A DNA stretch of 64,000 nt from Nitrococcus mobilis. GTDB lineage: Bacteria; Pseudomonadota; Gammaproteobacteria; Nitrococcales; Nitrococcaceae. Numbering within the stretch: the first letter of the stretch is position 1; every line of letters begins with the position of its first letter. The position numbers and the translations under genes were made by a program. The stretch covers positions 62,001 to 126,000 of the forward strand of contig JAGFJL010000059.1 in the NCBI GenBank assembly GCA_024102725.1. The letters run 5' to 3'. Shown in pieces: positions 39,048-48,642 of this stretch. The notes under the pieces were generated by a model. The model searched no databases and was not told the origin of the DNA. It saw only the letters and a program-made list of their open reading frames with translations.

Positions 39048-39299
39048 ATGATCCAGCCAAGTGATACCGAGTTCGACTTCGAACACGCCTTACAGGAACT
39101 CGAAGAACTGGTCGGTCGCATGGAGTCGGGAGAACTCTCGCTCGAGGACTCGCTAAAGTCCTTCGAGCGGGGAATCGAGCTGACACGCGCTTGCCAGAAG
39201 GCGCTGCGCGAAGCCGAACAAAAGATCGAAATTCTCCTGGGTCAGGATGAAAACGCCGTAACCATGCCGTTCGAGGCGATCAACCATGACGGTTCTTGA
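39048..39299 (+). CDS. xseB: Exodeoxyribonuclease VII small subunit XseB
   Basis: 83-residue helical subunit of exonuclease [40 protein letters not shown] is the standard core. The reading frame is open far upstream (to 38703), but the family starts at ATG 39048 ([12 protein letters not shown]), preceded by GAGGC. Its end overlaps ispA by 14 bases, the usual xseB-ispA coupling. xseA is not in the window. Confidence 0.95.
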   Translation: MIQPSDTEFDFEHALQELEELVGRMESGELSLEDSLKSFERGIELTRACQKALREAEQKIEILLGQDENAVTMPFEAINHDGS

Positions 39300-40182
39300 G
39301 CGTTACCTGCCTGAGTACCAGGCTCGGGTGGAAGCCGCCTTAGAGCGCTGGCTGCCGCCGGCGCAAACGCATCCGGCCCGGCTGCACGAGGCCATGCGTT
39401 ACGCAGTGCTCGGCGGCGGCAAGCGGATGCGCCCGCTATTGGTTTATGCAACCGGCGATGCCCTGCGACTACCACGGCAGATTCTGGATGCTCCCGCCTG
39501 TGCGGTGGAGCTCATCCACTGCTACTCTCTCGTGCACGACGATCTACCGGCCATGGACGACGACGATCTGCGCCGGGGCCGCCCCACGTGCCACCGTGCC
39601 TACGATGAGGTCACGGCCATTCTCGTCGGCGATGCGCTGCAAAGCCTCGCCTTCCGGGTATTGAGCCATTGCCCCGACGGGGAACCTGGGCCGGCCCAGG
39701 AGCGTCTGCGCATGATCGACGTTCTCAGCCTGGCCGCCGGGTCGCGCGGTATGGCCGGCGGCCAGAGCCTAGACTATGAAGCCGTGGGTCGTCAGGTTAC
39801 CGTGCCGGAGCTGGAGGACATGCACATCCATAAGACGGGCGCGCTTATTCGCGCCAGCGTCATGCTCGGCGCGCTGGCGGACACCACCGCTAACACGACC
39901 TGTATGGAGCGCCTCGACCATTATGCAAAATGCGTTGGCCTCGCCTTCCAGGTCCAGGATGATGTATTGGATGTGATCGGCGACGAGGCGCGGTTGGGGA
40001 AAAGTCAGGGCGCCGATGCTCGGCTCAACAAGCCGACCTACCCGGCGCTGCTCGGACTCGACGAGGCGCGCGATTTCGCTCGTCAGCTCTGCCAGGATGC
40101 CGTGGCCAGTCTAGAGGACTTCGGCCCCGAGGCCGACTGCCTGCGAGGCGTCGCTGAATACATCGTAGCGCGCGATCACTGA
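39286..40182 (+). CDS. ispA: (2E,6E)-farnesyl diphosphate synthase IspA
   Basis: 298-residue prenyltransferase condensing IPP with DMAPP/GPP. First Asp-rich motif [21 protein letters not shown], second motif [13 protein letters not shown], plus [10 protein letters not shown]. Coupled to xseB. In many relatives dxs comes next; here it is replaced by queD and folE2. Confidence 0.96.
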   Translation: MTVLERYLPEYQARVEAALERWLPPAQTHPARLHEAMRYAVLGGGKRMRPLLVYATGDALRLPRQILDAPACAVELIHCYSLVHDDLPAMDDDDLRRGRPTCHRAYDEVTAILVGDALQSLAFRVLSHCPDGEPGPAQERLRMIDVLSLAAGSRGMAGGQSLDYEAVGRQVTVPELEDMHIHKTGALIRASVMLGALADTTANTTCMERLDHYAKCVGLAFQVQDDVLDVIGDEARLGKSQGADARLNKPTYPALLGLDEARDFARQLCQDAVASLEDFGPEADCLRGVAEYIVARDH

Positions 40183-40239
40183 CGTTGCTGATCCCGTCGC
40201 GTTACCCTAATATGCCATCGCGTAAACTGGGATTCACCC

Positions 40240-40623
40240 ATGAGCGGGCGCTATATCCTGAGCATAGTCACCGACTTCTCGGCCTCCCATATTCTGGAGG
40301 GGCATCCTGGTAAATGCAGCCGCCTGCATGGCCACAACTGGTCGGTGGAGGTGGAAGTCGAAGCACGTGAGCTGGACCGGCTCGGGATGGCGATCGACTT
40401 CGCCGAGCTCAAAGCGGCGACACGGCAAGTCGTTGAAACGATGGATCATCGCCATCTCAACGACTTACCTGAATTCGCCGGCATCACCCCCACGGCAGAA
40501 CATGTAGCCGGCGTCATCTACCGAGCACTTCGCACGTGGCTCGACGGACGCCACGCTCGGCTCAGCGCCGTGACCGTTTGGGAAACCGCGCACGCTCGCG
40601 TTCGATATACAGAGGAAGACTGA
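40240..40623 (+). CDS. queD: 6-carboxy-5,6,7,8-tetrahydropterin synthase QueD (PTPS family)
   Basis: 127-residue zinc enzyme of the PTPS/QueD family, converting dihydroneopterin triphosphate to carboxytetrahydropterin for queuosine. Zinc His in SASH and LHGHNW, catalytic Cys in GKCSRLHGH, and the ETMDHRHLND and WETAHARVRY segments are present. It lies three bases before folE2, whose product is its substrate, which supports the queuosine role, though a biopterin-like role is possible. Confidence 0.9.
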   Translation: MSGRYILSIVTDFSASHILEGHPGKCSRLHGHNWSVEVEVEARELDRLGMAIDFAELKAATRQVVETMDHRHLNDLPEFAGITPTAEHVAGVIYRALRTWLDGRHARLSAVTVWETAHARVRYTEED

Positions 40624-40626
40624 AGC

Positions 40627-41460
40627 ATGGCCGAGGCGACAAAAGGTGCACTAGCTCTGCCCATTGAGGATGTTCAGGGACGGCAGGATACCCGGCGCAT
40701 CCCGATCAACAAAGTGGGTATCAAGGACATTCGCCACCCAGTCCGAGTGCGGGCTCGCAATGGCGGGGAGCAGCATACCGTTGCGACGTTCAACATGTAT
40801 GTGGACTTGCCGCATCACTTCAAAGGCACGCACATGTCACGGTTTGTGGAGATCCTGGAAGGCCATAACCGAGAGATCACCATTGCCTCGTTTAAAGCGA
40901 TGCTCCGTGAGGTGGCACAGCGCCTCAAAGCGGCATCGGGTCACATCGAAATGCGCTTCCCCTTCTTCATCTGCAAACGCGCGCCGGTCTCCGGTGTGGA
41001 AAGCCTGCTGGACTATGAAGTGGCTTTCATCGGGGAAACCCGGGGCGATCACATCGAGCTGACGTTAGAGGTCCTGGTGCCGGTCACCAGCCTATGCCCT
41101 TGCTCGAAGTCCATCTCCGAACAGGGTGCGCACAACCAGCGCTCCCGCGTGACCATTCGCGCGCGCACCGGCGGCTTCATCTGGCTCGAAGAACTGATCC
41201 AGATCGCCGAGGACAGCGCCTCGTGCGAGCTTTACGGGCTGCTCAAGCGCCCTGACGAGAAGTACGTCACCGAACGGGCCTACAACAATCCCAAATTTGT
41301 CGAAGACATCGTGCGCGAGGCGGCGGGGCGCCTCGAGGCCGACGATCGCATCCTCGCCTATAGCGTCGCCTCGGAAAACTTCGAGTCGATTCATAATCAC
41401 TCGGCCTACGCGCTCATCGAGCGCGACAAGCAGCTCGCCGCCGAGGAGCGGCAAAGCTGA
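40627..41460 (+). CDS. folE2: GTP cyclohydrolase FolE2 (type IB)
   Basis: 277-residue GTP cyclohydrolase of the zinc-independent IB family; makes 7,8-dihydroneopterin triphosphate from GTP for folate and queuosine. Family features: [31 protein letters not shown], and the Cys-containing active site [19 protein letters not shown]. Coupled to queD. FolE2 often substitutes for FolE when zinc is scarce; I see no clear Zur site upstream. Confidence 0.95.
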   Translation: MAEATKGALALPIEDVQGRQDTRRIPINKVGIKDIRHPVRVRARNGGEQHTVATFNMYVDLPHHFKGTHMSRFVEILEGHNREITIASFKAMLREVAQRLKAASGHIEMRFPFFICKRAPVSGVESLLDYEVAFIGETRGDHIELTLEVLVPVTSLCPCSKSISEQGAHNQRSRVTIRARTGGFIWLEELIQIAEDSASCELYGLLKRPDEKYVTERAYNNPKFVEDIVREAAGRLEADDRILAYSVASENFESIHNHSAYALIERDKQLAAEERQS

Positions 41461-41726
41461 TCGACGCCAGCGCGCGGCGAGCAATGCCGTACGTAGAACG
41501 CCGCGCAGGAGGGTTATGGCTGGTGGTGCACGACGGGGAGCGCTCGGAGCGCCGCGAGTGTGTCCGAGCGCAACGCATAACTTAACGATCTGCGGGGCGG
41601 TTCTCGGCGTGGCGGTCAGTGAGCCCTCCTCCCTACCGCCGCGGCAAACGGCCACCGGTGATCATCGTCAATACGCTCGCATAAAGGGATACATCTAACC
41701 CGAGGCCGAACGTCAAGGAGGAAACT
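41461..41726. other. 266-bp intergenic gap before the PA2779-like gene
   Basis: No gene is recognised here. Both-strand readings are shadows without family features. The last 15 bases hold a strong AAGGAGG ribosome site for the gene at 41727. No convincing terminator follows folE2. Confidence 0.6.
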
Positions 41727-42143
41727 ATGCTGGAGCTCCAACACCACTGTCGCTGGCTTTGCAGCCTCATCGCGGTTGTTCTCGTGCTTACGGTGGTACC
41801 CGTTCCAGCGGCACAGGCCAGACTAATCAGTACCCAAGCATTGGCCGCCGGCGCGGCCGCCGACGCTGCGCGGGCACGGATCGAGGCTATGTTGGAACGC
41901 GACGAGGTGCACGCACAACTCGTCGCGCTGGGCGTCGATCCGCAGGCAGCGCGTGATCGCGTGGCCGCCTTGTCCGACACGCAGGCCAGAGCATTGGCAA
42001 AGCACATCGACAGTATGCCGGCAGGCGGTAGCACCCTTACTTTTCTTGTTGGGATCGGGCTCGTCGTCTTCCTTGTGCTGCTGGTAACGGACATTCTCGG
42101 CTTCACGGATGTATTCCCGTTCGTGAAAAAAACAGTGCATTGA
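41727..42143 (+). CDS. PA2779 family small membrane protein
   Basis: 138 residues. An N-terminal hydrophobic signal/anchor (~12-31) is followed by a periplasmic-type helical segment with an ALSDTQARALAKHIDSMPAGG stretch, and a C-terminal membrane helix (TLTFLVGIGLVVFLVLLVTDILG). This architecture and the ending match the PA2779 family, of unknown function. A strong AAGGAGG precedes the ATG. Its stop overlaps the start of the peptidase gene (TGATG), so the pair is translationally coupled, as PA2779-PA2778 are in Pseudomonas. Confidence 0.82.
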   Translation: MLELQHHCRWLCSLIAVVLVLTVVPVPAAQARLISTQALAAGAAADAARARIEAMLERDEVHAQLVALGVDPQAARDRVAALSDTQARALAKHIDSMPAGGSTLTFLVGIGLVVFLVLLVTDILGFTDVFPFVKKTVH

Positions 42144-43135
42144 TGAGTGAATTCGGCCGGACGACGACGGTCTTGCCACGACCGTTGTCCGTTCTGTGCG
42201 CGGGGTTGCTCACACTGGCCGGGTGCGCCTCTCAGAACGGTCCGCAATCGCTGGCCCTCACGCACACCGTGCCGCCCGTCGAATTGCTCGATGTACCGTT
42301 CTATCCCCAAACCGCCTATCATTGCGGCCCGGCCGCGCTGGCCATGGTACTGGGCTGGAGCGGGGTGAGCGCCGACCCTGAGCGGCTCGGCACCGAACTC
42401 TACATTCCGGCTAAACAAGGCACGCTACAGGCTGAATTGGTGGCCCGCGCCCGCCGCAGCCGTCGCCTCGCATATATCATCCCACCGCAACTATCCGAGC
42501 TGTTGCGCGAGTTGGCGGCGAAACACCCGGTGCTGGTGTTGCAAAATCTGGGGTTGGGCTGGTACCCAATCTGGCACTATGCGGTGGTAGTCGGAGTTCA
42601 ACCGGCAAACGGCAATCTGGTGCTGCGCTCGGGCGATGAGCGCCGGCACGTGGTAGCGATCGAGACCTTCGAGCGAACCTGGGCGCGCGCGGAGCGTTGG
42701 GGAATCGTCGTGCTACCGCCTGGAGAGTTGCCGGCAACCGCCACCGCCGCGCGGCTGTTCCAGTCGCTGGCGGAGCTGGAAACGCAGCACGCCCCAATGA
42801 CAACCTTGCCAAGCTGGCGGGCCGCCGTAAAACGTTTCCCGAAGGACGGCCGCCTCGCTCTGGGGCTGGCCAATGCGCTCTATGACACTGAACGTTTGGC
42901 AAGCGCAGCCGCTGTGCTCAAGGCGGCGCTCGAGCGTCAAACCGACCGGAGCGCGGTGCTTTACAACAATCTGGCGCAGATCGAGGCCGATCGAGGTGAT
43001 TGGGCGGCGGCCGAGGCGGCCGCCGTGGAAGCCGTCCGCCTGGGCGGCCCATTTGTAGCCACCTTCCGAGCGACTCTGCGGACAATCCGGTGCCGCCGCG
43101 CAGGCCAGTCTACGGATTGTGAGCCGGCTTTATAA
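42143..43135 (+). CDS. PA2778 family C39-like cysteine peptidase lipoprotein with TPR
   Basis: 330-residue probable lipoprotein: signal sequence with lipobox LTLAGC, then a C39-like papain-fold domain (~50-190) with the presumed catalytic Cys in YHCGPAALAMVLGW and His in IWHYAVVVGV. A C-terminal part of about 110 residues has TPR-like helices (GRLALGLANALYDTERLASAAAVLKAAL). C39 domains usually cleave double-Gly leaders of bacteriocins, but no transporter or leader peptide is nearby, so the substrate is unknown. ATG at 42143 is chosen over TTG 42140. Confidence 0.85.
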   Translation: MSEFGRTTTVLPRPLSVLCAGLLTLAGCASQNGPQSLALTHTVPPVELLDVPFYPQTAYHCGPAALAMVLGWSGVSADPERLGTELYIPAKQGTLQAELVARARRSRRLAYIIPPQLSELLRELAAKHPVLVLQNLGLGWYPIWHYAVVVGVQPANGNLVLRSGDERRHVVAIETFERTWARAERWGIVVLPPGELPATATAARLFQSLAELETQHAPMTTLPSWRAAVKRFPKDGRLALGLANALYDTERLASAAAVLKAALERQTDRSAVLYNNLAQIEADRGDWAAAEAAAVEAVRLGGPFVATFRATLRTIRCRRAGQSTDCEPAL

Positions 43136-43277
43136 CGCCTCCGGCATATGCTTGATCGTTATAGGCACAAGCTTCGGCAGAGCCGCTGCTGCACACGAAG
43201 CGCTCGACAACTGTGGCCGCTTTCGACGATCATACGCGCCAAACAGCGACACCAAACCACGAACTTCAGCATCAAAC

Positions 43278-45095
43278 GTGATCGAAAAACTCCGCAATAT
43301 TGCCATCATCGCCCATGTCGACCACGGTAAAACGACCCTGGTCGACCGTCTTCTGCAAGACTCCGGCAGTCTTCAGAATCGGGGCGCTCTGCCCGAGCGC
43401 GTCATGGATTCCAACGAAATCGAACGCGAACGCGGCATTACCATCCTCTCGAAGAACACGGCAATCGAGTGGCGAGGCCATCGCATCAATATCGTCGACA
43501 CCCCTGGTCACGCCGACTTCGGCGGTGAGGTGGAACGGGTGTTGTCGATGGTCGACAGCGTGCTGCTATTGGTCGACGCCGTCGATGGACCTATGCCCCA
43601 AACCCGATTCGTCACCGACAAAGCACTGGCACAGGGCTTTCGGCCAATCGTGGTGATTAACAAAATCGATCGGCCGCAGGCACGCCCAAGCTGGGTCCTG
43701 GACCAAACCTTCGATTTGTTCGCCGAACTGGGCGCGAGCGACGAACAGCTGGACTTCCCCGTGGTCTACTGCTCCGCCTTGAACGGCTATGCGAGCCTAA
43801 CACCGGCCGTTCGAACGGGCGACATGACCGCCTTGTTCGAGATCATTCGAGATCATGTGCCGCCGCCAGCCGTCGATCCCGAGGGGCCGTTTCAGATGCA
43901 AGTCAGCGCGCTCGATTACAGCAGCTACGTGGGCCTCATCGGCATCGGGCGGATCAAGCGCGGACGCGTATGGACCAACAGATCGGTAGTGACGATTGAT
44001 CGCGCAGGCGGTTGCCGCACAGGCCGCATCCTTCAGGTGCTCGGCTTCCTCGGACTGAACCGCCTCGAAGTAAGCGCCGCGCAAGCCGGCGATATCATCG
44101 CGTTCTCGGGTGTGCCGGGCGTACAGATCTCGGACACTCTCTGCGATCCCGGTGCCGTCGAAGCGTTGCCGCCCTTGAGTGTCGACGAGCCCACAATCGC
44201 CATGACATTCCAAGTGAACACCTCGCCGCTTGCCGGGCGCGATGGACGCTACATCACCGCCCCGCAGATTCGCGAGCGCCTCGAGCGCGAGCTCCAACAC
44301 AACGTCGCCCTACGGGTAACCGAAACCGAAGATCCGGATAAGCTGCGCGTCTGCGGTCGTGGCGAGTTGCATCTGTCCATCCTGATCGAGAATATGCGTC
44401 GCGAAGGCTACGAACTCGGCGTCTCCCGCCCTGAGGTGATCCTCCGCGAGATCGATGGGGAGCGCCAGGAGCCGTGGGAACGGGTGAGCGTGGATGTAGC
44501 CGAACTCCACCAAGGCCCCGTCATGGAGAAGCTCGGGGCGCGGGGTGGTGCACTGCAGAACATGCATCCCCCCAGCCAGGGCCGCGTCCGTCTGGACTAC
44601 TTGATACCGGCCCGTGGGCTCATCGGTTTTCGCACCCAGTTTCTTAGCGCAACCTCGGGTAGCGGGCTGCTGTACCACGTCTTCGATCATTACGGACCCG
44701 TCAAACCGGGACCATACGGCCAGCGTCCGAATGGAGCCATGGTTGCCAATGCCGGCGGCCGTGCGCTTGGCTACGCACTGTTCAACCTCCAGGAGCGCGG
44801 CCGGCTGCTGATCGGCCCAGGCGACGAAGTCTACGAAGGTATGGTCATCGGCCTTCACAACCGCGACAACGACTTGCTCGTGAACCCACTGAAAGCCAAG
44901 CAACTGACCAACATCCGAGCCGCCGGCAGCGACGAGAGCATCATCCTAACGCCACCGCTGCGGCTCACGCTGGAGCAGGCGCTGGAGATCATCGATCAAG
45001 ACGAAGTGGTGGAAGTGACCCCCAACGCCATCCGGGTGCGCAAAAAGCTCCTGCGTGAGCACGAACGCAAGCGCGCCGCGCGGGTTTCAGTGTAG
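43278..45095 (+). CDS. typA: Ribosome-associated GTPase TypA/BipA
   Basis: 605-residue translational GTPase involved in ribosome assembly and stress adaptation. G motifs: [12 protein letters not shown] (P-loop), [12 protein letters not shown], and NKIDRP; the EF-G-like domains and the BipA-specific C-terminus ([33 protein letters not shown]) are complete. The frame is open to 43119, but the family begins at [11 protein letters not shown], giving GTG at 43278. No obvious ribosome site precedes it. Confidence 0.95.
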   Translation: MIEKLRNIAIIAHVDHGKTTLVDRLLQDSGSLQNRGALPERVMDSNEIERERGITILSKNTAIEWRGHRINIVDTPGHADFGGEVERVLSMVDSVLLLVDAVDGPMPQTRFVTDKALAQGFRPIVVINKIDRPQARPSWVLDQTFDLFAELGASDEQLDFPVVYCSALNGYASLTPAVRTGDMTALFEIIRDHVPPPAVDPEGPFQMQVSALDYSSYVGLIGIGRIKRGRVWTNRSVVTIDRAGGCRTGRILQVLGFLGLNRLEVSAAQAGDIIAFSGVPGVQISDTLCDPGAVEALPPLSVDEPTIAMTFQVNTSPLAGRDGRYITAPQIRERLERELQHNVALRVTETEDPDKLRVCGRGELHLSILIENMRREGYELGVSRPEVILREIDGERQEPWERVSVDVAELHQGPVMEKLGARGGALQNMHPPSQGRVRLDYLIPARGLIGFRTQFLSATSGSGLLYHVFDHYGPVKPGPYGQRPNGAMVANAGGRALGYALFNLQERGRLLIGPGDEVYEGMVIGLHNRDNDLLVNPLKAKQLTNIRAAGSDESIILTPPLRLTLEQALEIIDQDEVVEVTPNAIRVRKKLLREHERKRAARVSV

Positions 45096-45108
45096 CGTGG
45101 GCTCCACA

Positions 45109-45861
45109 TTAAATTGGCTCCAAAGCTCGGTGGCGCCGGCGCCAGTCCGGCAGCACCTCATCCAACAATGCATAGAATCTGGCCGAGTGGTCGAACACTC
45201 GCAGATGACAGAGTTCATGGACGACAACGTAATCGATCAGCTCCAGGCGCCGCTCCACCAAGCCGGTGTTGAGGGTAATGACCCCGCAATAGGAGCAGCT
45301 GCCCCAACGGCGCGACATACGCCGCAGCCGTAACGGCGGCAGCTCTAGTTCCCCATAGGCGGGATGCTCGCTCCAATACGCCAAACGCTCGGCGAAGACT
45401 TCGCTCGCTCGATCTCGGTACCATTGCTCTAAAAGCCGCTTGACCCGCGTGGGGTCGGTAGGCTCACGCAGCGTGAGCAGCAGCCGCCCATCGATTAGTC
45501 GTCCCTGCCGGGGCGAGCCCGCGCGCAGGGCAAGCACCATCCACTCACCAAGATAACGATGGTGCTCACCTTGCGTATACTGCAACGCTCGCGTTGGCGG
45601 ATAGGTGGCTACCCGCTCAAGCTGCCACATGATCCAACCGCGGCGCCGGCGCACGAACTCCAGCACTGCCTCGAGCGGGCATGCAACGGGGGCGCGAACC
45701 TCGACCGTAGCATCGCGATGCACGTGAATAGCCAAGGTGCGGCGCCGGCGGCGTTGCAGAACAACACGCAAAGACCGGCCCGGCGCCAGCACTGCAGTCA
45801 AACGCTGGGTAACCCCACCACGGCAGCGCATTACAGCGGCAACTGGGCGCTTTGCGCTCAC
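45109..45861 (-). CDS. YgjP-like M48 family zinc metallopeptidase
   Basis: DUF45/YgjP-type protein, about 250 residues. The zinc-binding helix is VVHELCHLRVFDHSARF (HExxH with the third ligand His downstream) preceded by the conserved RRWGSCSYCGVITLN. An Arg-rich N-terminal beta segment (VVLQRRRRRTLAIHVHRDATVEVRAP) is typical. Physiological substrate unknown. GTG at 45861 lies just after the srkA stop; ATG at 45831 is the alternative. Convergent with typA (13 bp gap, no terminator seen). Confidence 0.87.
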   Translation of the reverse strand: MSAKRPVAAVMRCRGGVTQRLTAVLAPGRSLRVVLQRRRRRTLAIHVHRDATVEVRAPVACPLEAVLEFVRRRRGWIMWQLERVATYPPTRALQYTQGEHHRYLGEWMVLALRAGSPRQGRLIDGRLLLTLREPTDPTRVKRLLEQWYRDRASEVFAERLAYWSEHPAYGELELPPLRLRRMSRRWGSCSYCGVITLNTGLVERRLELIDYVVVHELCHLRVFDHSARFYALLDEVLPDWRRRHRALEPI

Positions 45862-45863
45862 GG

Positions 45864-46847
45864 CTAAGCCACTAATGGCGGTTCGTCGAGCGCGGCGGCC
45901 TGCTCGCGTAGCGCCAACACATGCTCTTCCCAGTAACGATCGCTGCCAAACCACGGGAAGGCGAGTGGAAAAGCCGGATCGGACCAGCGCCGCGCGAGCC
46001 AGGCCGAATAATTCATCATCCGCAGTGTGCGCAACGCTTCCACCACCACCAGCTCCCGACGATCGAGCTCATAAAAATCCTCGTAGCCAGCTAGCAAATC
46101 CGAGAGTTGCAGTATCATCTCCGCACGGCTTCCAGAGAGCAGCATCCACAGATCCTGTATGGCGGGACCACAAAGGCAGTCGTCCAAGTCCACAAAATGC
46201 GGCCCTGCCTCCGTCCAAAGGATGTTGCCCAGGTGGCAGTCACCATGAAGGCGCAGCTGCCCAAGCTCACCAACGCGGGCATAGCAACGGCGAATCGCCG
46301 CCAGCAGATCTCGGCTTAGCGTCTCGTAAGCACTCACCAAGTGCGCTGGAATGAAACCCTGCTCGAGCAGGTAGCGGCACGGCGCCTCACCATAGTCGGC
46401 AATCCTCAGGGTCGGCCGATGCACAAATGGCCGGCTGGCACCGACCGCATGAATACGCCCGAGAAACCGACCCAGGCGCACACGGCAATCCGGATCGTCC
46501 AGCTCCGGCGAGCGCCCGCCGCGGCGCGGGAAGACGGCGTAGCGAAAACCCTGATGGTAATGCAATGTTGCGCCGGCGAAAGACAGTGGTGCAACCACCG
46601 GAATCTCGTGCCTGACCAATTCCGCCGCAAAGGCGTGCTCTTCGAGAATGGCCTGGTCACTCCAGCGCCCTGGACGATAGAACTTGACCACCAGCGGCTC
46701 GGCGTCGTCGAGGCCAACTTGATAGACCCGGTTCTCATAGCTGTTCAATGCCAGCAGCCGGCCATTGCTGGTCACTCCCAATGCCTCCACGGCCGTGAGT
46801 ACGATTTCGGGCACTAAGGCTGCATAGGGATGCGGACTCGGATCCAC
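45864..46847 (-). CDS. srkA: Stress response serine/threonine kinase SrkA (YihE/RdoA)
   Basis: 327-residue APH-type protein kinase implicated in Cpx-linked stress protection in E. coli. LNSYENRVYQVGL, VVKFYRPGRWSDQAI, the Brenner motif LHGDCHLGNILW and the metal motif FVDLDDCLCGPAIQDLWML are all present. Start GTG at 46847 (V-DPSPHPYAALVPEIVL) has AGAGG upstream; the open frame continues to 47033 without family sequence. Followed directly by the YgjP-like gene. Confidence 0.93.
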   Translation of the reverse strand: MDPSPHPYAALVPEIVLTAVEALGVTSNGRLLALNSYENRVYQVGLDDAEPLVVKFYRPGRWSDQAILEEHAFAAELVRHEIPVVAPLSFAGATLHYHQGFRYAVFPRRGGRSPELDDPDCRVRLGRFLGRIHAVGASRPFVHRPTLRIADYGEAPCRYLLEQGFIPAHLVSAYETLSRDLLAAIRRCYARVGELGQLRLHGDCHLGNILWTEAGPHFVDLDDCLCGPAIQDLWMLLSGSRAEMILQLSDLLAGYEDFYELDRRELVVVEALRTLRMMNYSAWLARRWSDPAFPLAFPWFGSDRYWEEHVLALREQAAALDEPPLVA

Positions 46848-47139
46848 CTTGCCTCTTCGGAGTCGCAACGACAAGTTTAATACTATAAGGTGCCCGCCCG
46901 AGGAGGTGAAGCGGGCAGTGCAGCGTGGGGCGGCTGCACGGGTTCGAGCCGCAGCACCGACTCGGGCAAGCAATCCGATTATACTTGAAGAAGTTGTTAG
47001 CAAAACCGCCGAGGGAACGGCTGCAACTTGCACGTAAGGGTGGCCACTCTCGCGCGCTGTTGCGCTATACCCGATACTGCTGCTGGAACTCCGGTGGCCA
47101 AATGGGGTCGATTAGCTAAAGCATTTGGATGAGAGATCG

Positions 47140-47397
47140 ATGCGTAAACAATACTACCTGCCGACCCGCAACCCGCTGGCACAAGTATTTGCCACGCTGG
47201 CCTTCGTGGTGGTAGCCGCAGTGGCGGCCATATTTGGCGCGTTTATACTCGCAGCGGTCATCGGCTTGGGAGCCATACTGGCCCTGATCGTTGCCGTGCG
47301 AGTATGGTGGCTGCGCCGGCGACTGCGGCGCGGCGCAGCTGAACCGGGGACGAACGTCGGCACTACCATCGAAGGGGAATACCGGCGTTATCGCTAA
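47140..47397 (+). CDS. Small membrane protein of unknown function
   Basis: 85 residues with a basic start (MRKQYYLPTRNP), two adjoining hydrophobic segments (AQVFATLAFVVVAAVAAIFGAFILAA and VIGLGAILALIVAVRVWWL) and a basic then polar tail (RRRLRRGAAEPG...EYRRYR). GAGAG precedes ATG 47140. No family recognised. Divergent from srkA and convergent with the PHP gene. Hydrophobic content and codon-like third positions support a real gene, but evidence is modest. Confidence 0.6.
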   Translation: MRKQYYLPTRNPLAQVFATLAFVVVAAVAAIFGAFILAAVIGLGAILALIVAVRVWWLRRRLRRGAAEPGTNVGTTIEGEYRRYR

Positions 47398-47571
47398 AGC
47401 GCGTTATGGGTGCTTTCTGCTGCCATAAGTGCCCCGAACTCTCCGAGCAAGGCCCGGCGATAGGGTACGCCGGGGAAGACAGGTGCTCATATCTACCATC
47501 ATTCTGCTTTGAATTCATAGGAAACCGGATAGAGCGTGAGATCTCGAAGTGGCGGGGCAGCGGACCACCTC

Positions 47572-48459
47572 TCAGCTCGGAGCGTCGAGCTCGTCAGCGG
47601 AGGCAACGGGCGCTGCTTGTGGCAGCAATACCCCACGCTCCCAGATGGGCACCACCCCTTGCGGCAGCGGCCTGATATTCCCTATGTCGTTCCAAGGCGA
47701 GTGGACGGTATGAAAATCCGAGCCCAACGAACCCGCCAAACCCAAACGCCGGGCATAAGCCGCCGCGGTTGAAGTCTGCTCCGCAGTGCCGCCACCGGTG
47801 ACGATTTCGAGCGCATCCCCGCCCGCTGCGGCAAACGCCGTCAACATCCGCCGTAGAAAAGCACGTGGATATCGATATTGTAACGGATGCGCCAGTACGG
47901 CAAGGCCGCCCGCCTGGTGCACCCAACTCACAACCTCATCGAGGCCCGCCCATTGGGCTTGGACATAGCCGGGCCGGCCACGGCTTAGGTAACGGCGGAA
48001 GGCCTCGCTTGGATCCGCGGCCAAACCTCGCAGGACCAATAGCCGAGCATAATGGGCACGCCCAACGACATCACCCTGAACGAGCGTGCATACATTATCC
48101 CAGGCGCCATCGAGTCCGGCGCGTTCCAACAACCGCGCCATTTCCCGGGCGCGCTGCACTCGGGCCAAGCGAATCTTGGTCAAGCCACGCTGCAGCGATG
48201 CGTTTTCCGCATCCACGCCGAGCCCCACGATGTGGAGCGTCCGACCGGCCCAGGTAACGGAGACTTCGACTCCCGAGATCAGCGTCACCCCTTTGAGTTG
48301 GGCGCTGCGACGCGCCGCCGGCAAGCCATCAGTCGTGTCGTGATCGGTCAGCGCAAGTACCCGTACTCCACGCTCGGCCGCGCGCGCCACCAAATCAGCC
48401 GGCGGCAAAACTCCATCCGAGGCGGTCGAATGAGCATGCAGATCGATTGGACTGTTCAT
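47572..48459 (-). CDS. PHP domain phosphatase (RNase AM / YciV-TrpH type)
   Basis: 295-residue metal-dependent PHP phosphoesterase of the YciV/TrpH family, shown in other bacteria to act on 3',5'-nucleoside bisphosphates and RNA 5' ends. Metal motifs: DLHAHSTASDG, LALTDHDTTDG, SGVEVSV, VLAHPLQY, and GSDFHTVH near the end. In many relatives it sits next to trp genes or a Sua5 homologue; here its neighbours are a small membrane protein and a diguanylate cyclase. Confidence 0.92.
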   Translation of the reverse strand: MNSPIDLHAHSTASDGVLPPADLVARAAERGVRVLALTDHDTTDGLPAARRSAQLKGVTLISGVEVSVTWAGRTLHIVGLGVDAENASLQRGLTKIRLARVQRAREMARLLERAGLDGAWDNVCTLVQGDVVGRAHYARLLVLRGLAADPSEAFRRYLSRGRPGYVQAQWAGLDEVVSWVHQAGGLAVLAHPLQYRYPRAFLRRMLTAFAAAGGDALEIVTGGGTAEQTSTAAAYARRLGLAGSLGSDFHTVHSPWNDIGNIRPLPQGVVPIWERGVLLPQAAPVASADELDAPS

Positions 48460-48642
48460 GCTTAGTCGGCTCCTTGCGCCTAGCCGGCGGACACGCGTGT
48501 ATCGGCGCTGAACCGATCACATGATCGATGAACTTGCATCTTGCGCAAGCCCGGCGCAAAGCGAATGCCACCTTCGATTTTAGTCCACACGAGTTGTGGC
48601 GAGGGTTCTATCGATCCGCCCTGTCGCTGTTGTAGCCGAGCT

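Noticed and set aside
42143..43135. Bacteriocin maturation locus built on the C39-like peptidase
   Set aside because: No ABC exporter, no HlyD-type protein and no double-Gly precursor nearby; the gene is a lipoprotein with TPR, unlike bacteriocin C39 transporters.
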